Part shown: piece after piece, positions 17,623 to 24,354 of the stretch
How the letters are laid out: every line of letters begins with the position of its first letter
How positions within the stretch are numbered: the first letter of the stretch is position 1
Assembly (NCBI RefSeq): GCF_001413925.1
Contig: NZ_LBMJ01000001.1
Span: 992,001-1,056,000, forward strand
Source: Nonlabens sp. YIK11
GTDB taxonomy: Bacteria; Bacteroidota; Bacteroidia; Flavobacteriales; Flavobacteriaceae
DNA length: 64,000 nucleotides
Direction: 5' to 3'
Program-made: the position numbers and the translations under genes
The notes under the pieces: model-generated
Databases searched by the model: none
Told to the model about the DNA's origin: nothing
What the model saw: only the letters and a program-made list of their open reading frames with translations

Positions 17623-17816
17623 AACGGTTGTGTATATGGCTAGTAGCGTGCAAATTAGCGATAAATATTCGGTTAAGTACGAGCCGAATTTTTTAATTTC
17701 CTTTTTTATCTTTTTTTGTCAAAAAGCCAAATTAAAAAATTTGGCGGACTTGCAAATACGCCTTAACTTCGATTAAGAAACAAATTAGCTATGAGCTATA
17801 TACGTTGTTGTGCAAC
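17623..17816 (-). repeat. attC-like site of cassette C6
   Basis: A long site of about 190 bp with GTATATGG/TATATACG arms and an AATTTTTTAAT-type inner stem. The end GTTGTGCAAC equals the cassette start at 18472, with G against A at position 11. Confidence 0.8.
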
Positions 17817-17832
17817 GTTGTTTTATTAAGTT

Positions 17833-18198
17833 TTAGTTCCGTTTTCTCACTAAAATTATTCCGTCATTTCCTTGTAAAAGATCGCCACCTTTTTGTCCGA
17901 TTTCATAAAATCCAATCGGAAAATCCAATTCATATTCAGCATTAATCGTAAAGCGATAAACGTAAAACTCCACGTCATTAATTTTATTGGTTTTTGGGTT
18001 TATTCGGTTTTTTTCAATCTTATATGCAAAAGGAATTGTATCATTTTCGTTAATTATAATTCTACCTTTTTTCGAGTTCAAAAAGGATAATTCGATGTTA
18101 TGTTCTTTATAACTGCCTTGATAAATCTTTTCACTTTTCAATATCGAACATCCGCTTAAAAGAATAAATAGTAATGCGTTAATCAGAACATTTTTCAT
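17833..18198 (-). CDS. lipoprotein of unknown function (cassette C6, second gene)
   Basis: A 121-residue protein with a lipoprotein signal (LLSGC, Cys17) and a small beta-rich mature domain. It starts 3 bases after the stop of the first gene of the same cassette, so the two are translationally linked. No family is recognised. Confidence 0.6.
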   Translation of the reverse strand: MKNVLINALLFILLSGCSILKSEKIYQGSYKEHNIELSFLNSKKGRIIINENDTIPFAYKIEKNRINPKTNKINDVEFYVYRFTINAEYELDFPIGFYEIGQKGGDLLQGNDGIILVRKRN

Positions 18199-18201
18199 TT
18201 T

Positions 18202-18471
18202 CTATTCATTTGGAATTTGTACATATCCTGACCAAATTAAAACTATATATATCAGGCAAAATATTGCAAATGCTCTGAAGAAATAGTGATAAAACTTGAA
18301 AATCGCAGGTGCCTTTTCAACTAATATCGAGTTCCGCTTTTTCAGTCCGTTTTTTAGTTTGTTAGTTATTATCGGACCTAAAATCCAAAAAAAGAAAAAT
18401 CCGCCAACAAAAAATAATGATAATCCGATTTTAAATTTCAATTCGCGATGTTTTTTTTCAATGTTGCACAA
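18202..18471 (-). CDS. small membrane protein (cassette C6, first gene)
   Basis: An 89-residue protein with two membrane segments (about residues 16-35 and 60-80). No ATG is available. The first possible start is the TTG formed by the cassette start itself (GTTGTGC), with another TTG 11 codons later. If the first is used, the core site doubles as the start codon. Confidence 0.5.
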   Translation of the reverse strand: MCNIEKKHRELKFKIGLSLFFVGGFFFFWILGPIITNKLKNGLKKRNSILVEKAPAIFKFYHYFFRAFAIFCLIYIVLIWSGYVQIPNE

Positions 18472-18855
18472 CGGCAAAGGTATAATGCGTGTGAGGCGTT
18501 CCCTCACGTTTGGCTGTTACCTTGCTATTGATTGGTTTTGATTGATGAAGATAGTTATTGTTGAGGAATTGAAGCCTCGCGTGGAGCATTTGGAACGCCT
18601 TATGCGCTTTATGCGATGTTCGTGCCAGTTGTTGGAGGAAGCGAGATCCTAGCCAGGTACCGACCTACTTTTCGATCAAGGCGTTTCACACCTTTGCCGT
18701 TCAGGCCAATTGAGTAGATTGGGAGTCTTGAAATTTTGAAGATCTTCAGGCTGATTAGTAGTTTTAGCCATACTCACATTCGAATTGATTGGTGTTTAAG
18801 CCTTAAAATCAAAATTTCATAGCGGAGAGCTACGGCCGCAGGCAATTGGCCTGAA
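18472..18855 (-). repeat. gene-less cassette S5
   Basis: A 384-bp copy with matching ends (18856 and 18699). By eye it is identical to S1-S4. Confidence 0.9.
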
Positions 18856-18984
18856 CGGTTTCGGCTATGAGTAGTTGCGTGGGTTATCACTTAACTTTGC
18901 AAGTACACACCAAACTGAAAATCCGCGAGGATTTTCGGAAGTAGGCGAGAACAAGCAATTACTTATAGCCATTGTTGTGTTTAG
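18854..18984 (-). repeat. attC-like site of cassette C5
   Basis: GGCTAT-arm type. The end GTTGTGTTTA equals the cassette start at 19593. G replaces A at position 11, followed by four more matching bases. Confidence 0.8.
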
Positions 18985-19580
18985 TTATTTAATTCAGTTA
19001 ATATTTTTTCTTTGTCTTTATTCCAAATCGTGTATGTAAAAGTCCTTTTATTATGGAAAAACATTTCATCTTCCAATATTGTTGCACTTGATAGTACATA
19101 AAAGACTATACTGAAAAGTTGCAATAAGTTTTTTATAAATGATGTCAAAAATGACGGATTATCTCCAAAATCGTCAATGACTCTCATTCCAAAAATATAT
19201 TTTCCAAAGGTTCTTCCAGTTAGAGATTCGAAAATCGGGTTAATGACAAACAAAGCAAAAAATGCTAACAAAAATGGGTAAAGATTTATTTCTGTCAGAT
19301 ACCTGTCAATCAAATATAAAACACTCAAATAAATTCCGTAGTCAAATAACTTAGCAAATAGTCTAATCCAAAATCCGTCAATGTTTGGGTTCAATGGGAA
19401 TTCATAATCATATTTCTCACCACGTTTTGTTATCGTTCTGTAAGTTATTGCCTTGGATATTCTATTAGTCTTTTTCTTTTTCAGCTCGATTTTTATTATC
19501 CATTCAGACAAATAGTATAAAGCCAAGTACAAAAGTAAAAGCCCTCCAAAAGCAAATATTTCAAATGGTAAGTCGTTCAT
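18981..19580 (-). CDS. RDD-family membrane protein (cassette C5)
   Basis: A 199-residue protein starting MNDLPFEI at ATG 19580. A TTG 12 bases upstream lies in the terminal repeat. One N-terminal membrane segment (about 9-28) precedes an RDD-like domain: GFWIRLFAKLFDYGIYL, then a segment with GRTFGKYIFGMRVID, the diagnostic part of the family, and two further membrane segments. RDD proteins are small transporters or membrane proteins of mostly unknown role. The last residues NN and the stop come from the attC-like site. Confidence 0.8.
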   Translation of the reverse strand: MNDLPFEIFAFGGLLLLYLALYYLSEWIIKIELKKKKTNRISKAITYRTITKRGEKYDYEFPLNPNIDGFWIRLFAKLFDYGIYLSVLYLIDRYLTEINLYPFLLAFFALFVINPIFESLTGRTFGKYIFGMRVIDDFGDNPSFLTSFIKNLLQLFSIVFYVLSSATILEDEMFFHNKRTFTYTIWNKDKEKILTELNN

Positions 19581-19590
19581 AATTAAACAC

Positions 19591-19720
19591 AACGTTGTGG
19601 TGTATGATTAGTGGCTTGTTTAAGCACATAATTTAGCAAATAAAAACCTAATAGAAAATCCGCGAGGATTTTCGTAAGCAAGCTAAAACTAGCCATTAAT
19701 TATACACGGTGTTACCACAC
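19591..19720 (-). repeat. attC-like site of cassette C4
   Basis: GTGTATGATTAGTGGC and ATTAATTATACAC arms. The end GTTACCACAC equals the cassette start at 20298, with G against A at position 11. Confidence 0.8.
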
Positions 19721-19818
19721 GATTTTATTAGCCATTCAGTAAATCAGTTGCTCGATTTGATTTCTGATTGAGAATAGAAGAATCAAAATCAAAAGTGTAA
19801 TCAAATTCGTTTTGAATT

Positions 19819-20079
19819 TCACGTATTCTCCATTGTTGTATTTTTAATAATTCTATAAACTAAAAATCCGTCAACAATTAAAATCGGCAGATAGTTAAAT
19901 CTTAATTCAACATACCATAATTCGGAAACTTTACTTGCACCAGCTCCAGAGCCAAATATTAAGAAAAAAGCTAATATCTGAATTAAAATCAGAAGTAGCA
20001 GAATTCCGAAAAATAGAACTGACTTAATTCCGATTCCGAGATAACTCGTCTTTATTTTTAAAAATTCGGCTGTTTTCAA
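19819..20079 (-). CDS. small membrane protein (cassette C4, second gene)
   Basis: An 86-residue protein with one or two hydrophobic segments (about 19-43 and 65-77). The only start is TTG at 20079, 9 bases after the stop of the first gene. Unusually, about 100 bases lie between its stop and the attC-like site. No family is recognised. Confidence 0.5.
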   Translation of the reverse strand: MKTAEFLKIKTSYLGIGIKSVLFFGILLLLILIQILAFFLIFGSGAGASKVSELWYVELRFNYLPILIVDGFLVYRIIKNTTMENT

Positions 20080-20088
20080 TTCAAGTTA

Positions 20089-20280
20089 TTAATTAATATT
20101 TTTAGTTGATTTAATTGAAAGAATAAACCATATGCATCCAATAAAAAAACAAACAATTCCGAGCAAAAACAGAATTGTACTAATTGGATGACCAATTTTC
20201 GCTGTATATCCAATTCCAATCATTAACCAACCTAAAATTACTGTTATTATAGAAAGTGTTATTTTTAATGTTCGGGTCAT
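20089..20280 (-). CDS. 63-residue double-TM protein (cassette C4, first gene)
   Basis: A very small protein starting MTRTLKITLS at ATG 20280, with two hydrophobic segments (about 7-23 and 33-55). The frame continues upstream into the attC of S4, which is not part of the gene. It forms a two-gene cassette with the next small membrane protein. Confidence 0.55.
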   Translation of the reverse strand: MTRTLKITLSIITVILGWLMIGIGYTAKIGHPISTILFLLGIVCFFIGCIWFILSIKSTKNIN

Positions 20281-20297
20281 TTTCAAATGTGTGGTAA

Positions 20298-20681
20298 CGG
20301 CAAAGGTATAATGCGTGTGAGGCGTTCCCTCACGTTTGGCTGTTACCTTGCTATTGATTGGTTTTGATTGATGAAGATAGTTATTGTTGAGGAATTGAAG
20401 CCTCGCGTGGAGCATTTGGAACGCCTTATGCGCTTTATGCGATGTTCGTGCCAGTTGTTGGAGGAAGCGAGATCCTAGCCAGGTACCGACCTACTTTTCG
20501 ATCAAGGCGTTTCACACCTTTGCCGTTCAGGCCAATTGAGTAGATTGGGAGTCTTGAAATTTTGAAGATCTTCAGGCTGATTAGTAGTTTTAGCCATACT
20601 CACATTCGAATTGATTGGTGTTTAAGCCTTAAAATCAAAATTTCATAGCGGAGAGCTACGGCCGCAGGCAATTGGCCTGAA
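20298..20681 (-). repeat. gene-less cassette S4
   Basis: A 384-bp copy with matching ends (20682 and 20525), identical by eye to S1-S3 and S5. Confidence 0.9.
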
Positions 20682-20809
20682 CGGTCTCGGCTATGAGTAG
20701 TTGCGTGGTTTAGCACTTACCATTGCAAGTACACACCAAACTGAAAATCCGCGAGGATTTTCAGAAGTAGGCGAGAACAAGCAATTACTTATAGCCAATG
20801 TTAGGCAAT
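20680..20809 (-). repeat. attC-like site of cassette C3
   Basis: GGCTAT-arm type with the central hairpin AAAATCCGCGAGGATTTT. The end GTTAGGCAAT equals the cassette start at 21306, with G against A at position 11. Confidence 0.8.
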
Positions 20810-21285
20810 GTTTTTTTATTCCGATTAGTTTTTATAAAACCTCCAAATGCTTGTAATATTGAAGGCGTTATTGTCAAAATCAGAAGTATTATAATTTCGA
20901 GTTTTATGTTTTTTGTATGAATAGAGAAACTATCACTAAAATTAAATGGCGTTTCTATTCCACTTATATACATTCTGTAAATCAGCCATAAAATTCCTCC
21001 GTTTCCATTTTTCCAATCCAAATCAGTAGGGGAATTTAGAAAAGCACACAACCAAATTACGGCTCCAATTAATGCTATAATATAATAATTCCAAAATTTA
21101 AATTTTTCAGTTTTATCGGTAAGTAAATATCCGCTAACTAAATAAAGTATAAGAACTATTGTCAGATGAAAAATAGCATAAATTATTTCAGTTGTTCCGT
21201 TTCCAACATATTCATACAGATGTGTGATTCCGAAAATGGAAATTATAAATATTAAAATATGTGATGCGATTAATTTCAGTTGCAT
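20785..21285 (-). CDS. polytopic membrane protein, unknown (cassette C3)
   Basis: A 166-residue protein starting MQLKLIASHIL at ATG 21285, with four membrane segments (about 6-20, 31-50, 62-78 and 130-150). The final residues LPNIGYK and the stop are encoded by the attC-like site. No family is recognised. S3 lies directly upstream. Confidence 0.6.
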   Translation of the reverse strand: MQLKLIASHILIFIISIFGITHLYEYVGNGTTEIIYAIFHLTIVLILYLVSGYLLTDKTEKFKFWNYYIIALIGAVIWLCAFLNSPTDLDWKNGNGGILWLIYRMYISGIETPFNFSDSFSIHTKNIKLEIIILLILTITPSILQAFGGFIKTNRNKKTLPNIGYK

Positions 21286-21305
21286 TTTTTTCAAATATTG
21301 CCTAA

Positions 21306-21689
21306 CGGCAAAGGTATAATGCGTGTGAGGCGTTCCCTCACGTTTGGCTGTTACCTTGCTATTGATTGGTTTTGATTGATGAAGATAGTTATTGTTGAGG
21401 AATTGAAGCCTCGCGTGGAGCATTTGGAACGCCTTATGCGCTTTATGCGATGTTCGTGCCAGTTGTTGGAGGAAGCGAGATCCTAGCCAGGTACCGACCT
21501 ACTTTTCGATCAAGGCGTTTCACACCTTTGCCGTTCAGGCCAATTGAGTAGATTGGGAGTCTTGAAATTTTGAAGATCTTCAGGCTGATTAGTAGTTTTA
21601 GCCATACTCACATTCGAATTGATTGGTGTTTAAGCCTTAAAATCAAAATTTCATAGCGGAGAGCTACGGCCGCAGGCAATTGGCCTGAA
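21306..21689 (-). repeat. gene-less cassette S3
   Basis: A 384-bp copy with matching ends (21690 and 21533), identical by eye to the other proximal copies. Confidence 0.9.
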
Positions 21690-21887
21690 CGGCTCCGTAT
21701 ATGAAAAGTAGCGCTGAAAATAAGCGATAACTTTTCGGATTAAACACAAGCCGAATTTTTAAATTTTACTATTTATCTTTTTTATTGGAAATCGTCAAAT
21801 TTAAAAATTTGGCGACTTTCCAAAAATGCCCAAATCATAGTGTTAGCAATGACTTGCGCTATTTTTTATATACAATGTTGTCTATAG
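21688..21887 (-). repeat. attC-like site of cassette C2
   Basis: A site of about 200 bp with GTATATGAAAAGTAGCGC and GCGCTATTTTTTATATAC arms. The end GTTGTCTATA equals the cassette start at 22749. G replaces A at position 11, then TGC matches again. Confidence 0.85.
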
Positions 21888-22370
21888 TGCTTTCGCACAC
21901 AGTTTTTCCAACATTTCTTTTTCTTCTTTCGATAGCAGTTTCGCACGATATTTTTTGTCCGCTGTGGAAACTGATTTTCCACCAAAAGGATTTAATAATT
22001 CGTACGTTGCTTTATTCATATTCTTTTGAACAATTCTGTTTAATTCTCGTTCAAGTTCATTTGTTTTTTCACGACCATTTTCCCACAAGTCTTTTTTTGT
22101 ATTGTATTCGTCAAAATGGCAGTAAAAATATTCATAATCATAATTTTCTGTATCGGGAATTGCGTTTCGGATTTGAGAATGAATCTTATTATGAGAAAAA
22201 TGATTTCCAACTCTTGAAATTACAGGATTGCAACCAGCTCGATTATCGCCAACTTTACCTACATAAAGAATCTTTTTCTTAGACTTATTTTTTGGTGTAG
22301 CCACGAAAATGTAAACCGCCCAATTCCGTTTTGTTGAATGTCCTGATATTTTAAAATGTCCTATTTCCAT
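21882..22370 (-). CDS. GIY-YIG-like nuclease domain protein (cassette C2)
   Basis: A 162-residue soluble protein starting MEIGHFKISGH at ATG 22370. The segment WAVYIFVATP ... ILYVGKVGDNRAGC (about residues 17-45) has the two-strand spacing of a GIY-YIG core (VYIF, YVGKVG). An Arg follows in ISRVGNHF, and a Glu appears later in the helix NELERELNRI. It is probably a diverged nuclease-fold protein. A tRNA-like element lies just upstream in the same cassette. Confidence 0.6.
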   Translation of the reverse strand: MEIGHFKISGHSTKRNWAVYIFVATPKNKSKKKILYVGKVGDNRAGCNPVISRVGNHFSHNKIHSQIRNAIPDTENYDYEYFYCHFDEYNTKKDLWENGREKTNELERELNRIVQKNMNKATYELLNPFGGKSVSTADKKYRAKLLSKEEKEMLEKLCAKAL

Positions 22371-22386
22371 AAAATTTATATTTGAA

Positions 22387-22493
22387 TGGTAGAGAAGGCA
22401 GGAATCGAACCTGCCCACGCATTCAGTCTTGAATAGCCACTAAGCACCTATTTATTTCTATACTTTATAATCAGAAGTTAGACCATCTTCTCC
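22387..22493 (-). ncRNA. tRNA-like element inside cassette C2
   Basis: On the minus strand the 107-base stretch starts GGAGAAG and ends CTTCTCT-ACCA, which pair as a 7-bp acceptor stem with an encoded CCA. Just before lies a perfect T arm, GCAGG-TTCGATT-CCTGC. The middle does not fold as a normal D and anticodon arm. It offers the hairpins TCTAACTT/AAGT(A)TAGA and AATAG/CTATT instead. It is a decayed tRNA, a tRNA mimic or a tmRNA-like piece; I cannot tell which. Confidence 0.45.
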
Positions 22494-22687
22494 ACGAATG
22501 CGACTCCTAAAACTATACTTTTTATAAAATTCATAATTTTTGTTCTTTTCAGAATTCCGTTAATCTGTTCTATTTTTTTCATAATCTTCGTTTTTGTGTA
22601 TGTTAATAAATTTTGTGGATTTATCGACAGACTAACTCTGATTACGAGCATAGTAAAGTCAATAGACTTAGTAACCTTGAGCATCAA
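22478..22687 (-). CDS. possible small protein upstream of the tRNA-like element
   Basis: A 69-codon frame in the first part of cassette C2. Its last residues overlap the 5' end of the tRNA-like element, so both cannot easily be real. It has a hydrophobic segment near the C-terminus (FIKSIVLGVAFV). This is a weak candidate; the rest of 22494-22748 shows nothing else. Confidence 0.2.
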   Translation of the reverse strand: MMLKVTKSIDFTMLVIRVSLSINPQNLLTYTKTKIMKKIEQINGILKRTKIMNFIKSIVLGVAFVEKMV

Positions 22688-22748
22688 GATTTTTATCTCT
22701 TTCGAGAATATTTTTTCAATGAACGATGTTTTTCAGCATTATAGACAA

Positions 22749-23132
22749 CGGCAAAGGTATAATGCGTGTGAGGCGTTCCCTCACGTTTGGCTGTTACCTT
22801 GCTATTGATTGGTTTTGATTGATGAAGATAGTTATTGTTGAGGAATTGAAGCCTCGCGTGGAGCATTTGGAACGCCTTATGCGCTTTATGCGATGTTCGT
22901 GCCAGTTGTTGGAGGAAGCGAGATCCTAGCCAGGTACCGACCTACTTTTCGATCAAGGCGTTTCACACCTTTGCCGTTCAGGCCAATTGAGTAGATTGGG
23001 AGTCTTGAAATTTTGAAGATCTTCAGGCTGATTAGTAGTTTTAGCCATACTCACATTCGAATTGATTGGTGTTTAAGCCTTAAAATCAAAATTTCATAGC
23101 GGAGAGCTACGGCCGCAGGCAATTGGCCTGAA
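22749..23132 (-). repeat. gene-less cassette S2
   Basis: A 384-bp copy with matching ends (23133 and 22976), identical by eye to S1. Confidence 0.9.
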
Positions 23133-23262
23133 CGGTCTCGTATAACCGTCAGTTACGGGTTAATATGCGTTAATTTTCGGTTTAGCATAGGCTTTATCAA
23201 TTCCGAGTGGATTCGGACGTAGTCGAATCCGCCGTAATTGCGGTTATACCTTGTTGTGAGCA
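23131..23262 (-). repeat. attC-like site of cassette C1
   Basis: TATAACCG-arm type with the central hairpin ATTCGGACGTAGTCGAAT. The end GTTGTGAGCA equals the cassette start at 23858, with G against A at position 11. Confidence 0.85.
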
Positions 23263-23267
23263 GTATT

Positions 23268-23846
23268 TTATCCACAATATTTTTTAAATTTTAATGTTTT
23301 CAGAGCTTTTAAAAATTCGGCTTGTACTTTATCGTTTAGGTAAAAACCATAGAATCCAAACTTGATTTTGTCAAAATTCCGTTTTGTTCCAGTTAAGCTA
23401 TCTATATAAATTCCAGTTCCGCCAAAACCTTTATTTCTTGGTGTAATTATTTTTGCTTGGAAACAATCAATCGTATCGTATTCAAATTGGTATTGTAAAT
23501 ATTCTTTAAAGTCAATATCTCCAGTTATAGTGTCAACGATAAGATGTTTTGTTTTCGGCAGTAGTTCAAGTTCTTTTTCAGTCAGTTCTGCTAATCCGAG
23601 AGAGTCGTAAACCATTGGAAAATCACTTCTACTTAAATCGCCAGAATACATTCCAAAATCAAAGTCCAAAGTGTCGTTTGTTTCAGTTATTATTCCGCCA
23701 ACATAACTATCAATTCCTTTGGCTTCGTATTTGTTCCAATTTTCGGGTACAGTTATTTCAAATTGTCCGAAGTCAATTGTCTTATATTCTCTTTGTGTAC
23801 AAGAGAAAATCAGAAGTAAAATTAATATCGATAGCGTTTTTCTCAT
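23268..23846 (-). CDS. lipoprotein of unknown function (cassette C1)
   Basis: A 192-residue protein starting MRKTLSILILLLIFSC at ATG 23846, with a lipoprotein signal (Cys16). The mature domain begins with FGQFEITVPENWNKYEAKG, like the first strands of PsbP/MOG1-fold lipoproteins, and ends LKALKTLKFK. The role is unknown. It is the first gene-bearing cassette behind the recombinase, after gene-less cassette S1. Confidence 0.65.
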   Translation of the reverse strand: MRKTLSILILLLIFSCTQREYKTIDFGQFEITVPENWNKYEAKGIDSYVGGIITETNDTLDFDFGMYSGDLSRSDFPMVYDSLGLAELTEKELELLPKTKHLIVDTITGDIDFKEYLQYQFEYDTIDCFQAKIITPRNKGFGGTGIYIDSLTGTKRNFDKIKFGFYGFYLNDKVQAEFLKALKTLKFKKYCG

Positions 23847-23857
23847 ATTGCTCACAA

Positions 23858-24241
23858 CGGCAAAGGTATAATGCGTGTGAGGCGTTCCCTCACGTTTGGC
23901 TGTTACCTTGCTATTGATTGGTTTTGATTGATGAAGATAGTTATTGTTGAGGAATTGAAGCCTCGCGTGGAGCATTTGGAACGCCTTATGCGCTTTATGC
24001 GATGTTCGTGCCAGTTGTTGGAGGAAGCGAGATCCTAGCCAGGTACCGACCTACTTTTCGATCAAGGCGTTTCACACCTTTGCCGTTCAGGCCAATTGAG
24101 TAGATTGGGAGTCTTGAAATTTTGAAGATCTTCAGGCTGATTAGTAGTTTTAGCCATACTCACATTCGAATTGATTGGTGTTTAAGCCTTAAAATCAAAA
24201 TTTCATAGCGGAGAGCTACGGCCGCAGGCAATTGGCCTGAA
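23858..24241 (-). repeat. gene-less cassette S1 (first cassette)
   Basis: This is the 384-bp unit joined to the recombinase end of the array. On the minus strand it starts GTTCAGGCCAATTG at 24242, has a body of about 150 bases without a credible gene, then the inverted copy of its start at 24085, and an attC-like part of about 230 bp with arms GGCAAAGGTGTGAAACGCC and GGAACGCCTCACACG ... ACCTTTGCC. Positions 1-14 match exactly at both ends. S1-S5 are identical by eye. Confidence 0.9.
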
Positions 24242-24354
24242 CTAGTGTATAGAAGCAAGTTAATACTTAACCCCAATTAAATCAATACCTTCTTAACTTA
24301 ATATCATAGGATATATCTCTTTTTGTATGATATTTATCCTACAAAAATATCAGC
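24242..24354. promoter_or_regulatory. attI-like region between recombinase and array
   Basis: The first junction is CTAG-TTCAGG on the minus strand at 24242/24241. Between it and the recombinase ATG lies an AT-rich stretch with inverted AGGATA/TATCCT (24308-24313 and 24335-24340), a possible recombinase-binding pair. On the minus strand TATTTTTG at 24349-24342 fits the minus-7 box TAnnTTTG and would fire into the array, although no clear TTG minus-33 is seen. Confidence 0.5.

Larger units (their letters stand above)
3632..24241 (-). mobile_element. integron-like cassette array (34 cassettes)
   Basis: Thirty-four units lie head to tail in minus-strand orientation, ending 113 bp from the divergent recombinase gene. 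Each unit starts with GTT plus about 10 unit-specific bases, and the inverted copy of those bases marks the start of its own attC-like hairpin. The hairpin ends CCGTT at the next unit. This is the logic of integron cassettes (R'' pairs with the start of the same cassette in the circle). It departs from the canonical form in using GTT instead of GTTRRRY, a 10-base rather than a 7-base match, and attC sites of up to about 240 bp. The distal end is decayed. Confidence 0.85.

Noticed and set aside
23847..23975. A 40-codon leader starting MLHARLQFLNNN in frame with several cassette genes (C1, C3, C4 and, diverged, C17)
   Set aside because: It is the attC of the gene-less cassette read through by chance. 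Only some genes are in frame with it, and others are in frame with a second reading of the same DNA.
3632..24241. A CRISPR array as an explanation of the regular repeats
   Set aside because: Repeats are 65-384 bp, spaced by whole genes, and have cassette-type ends. No cas genes are present.
3632..24241. A chain of insertion sequences or MITEs as an explanation of the repeats
   Set aside because: No transposase and no target-site duplications. The ends are specific to each unit rather than common, which does not fit a single transposon family.
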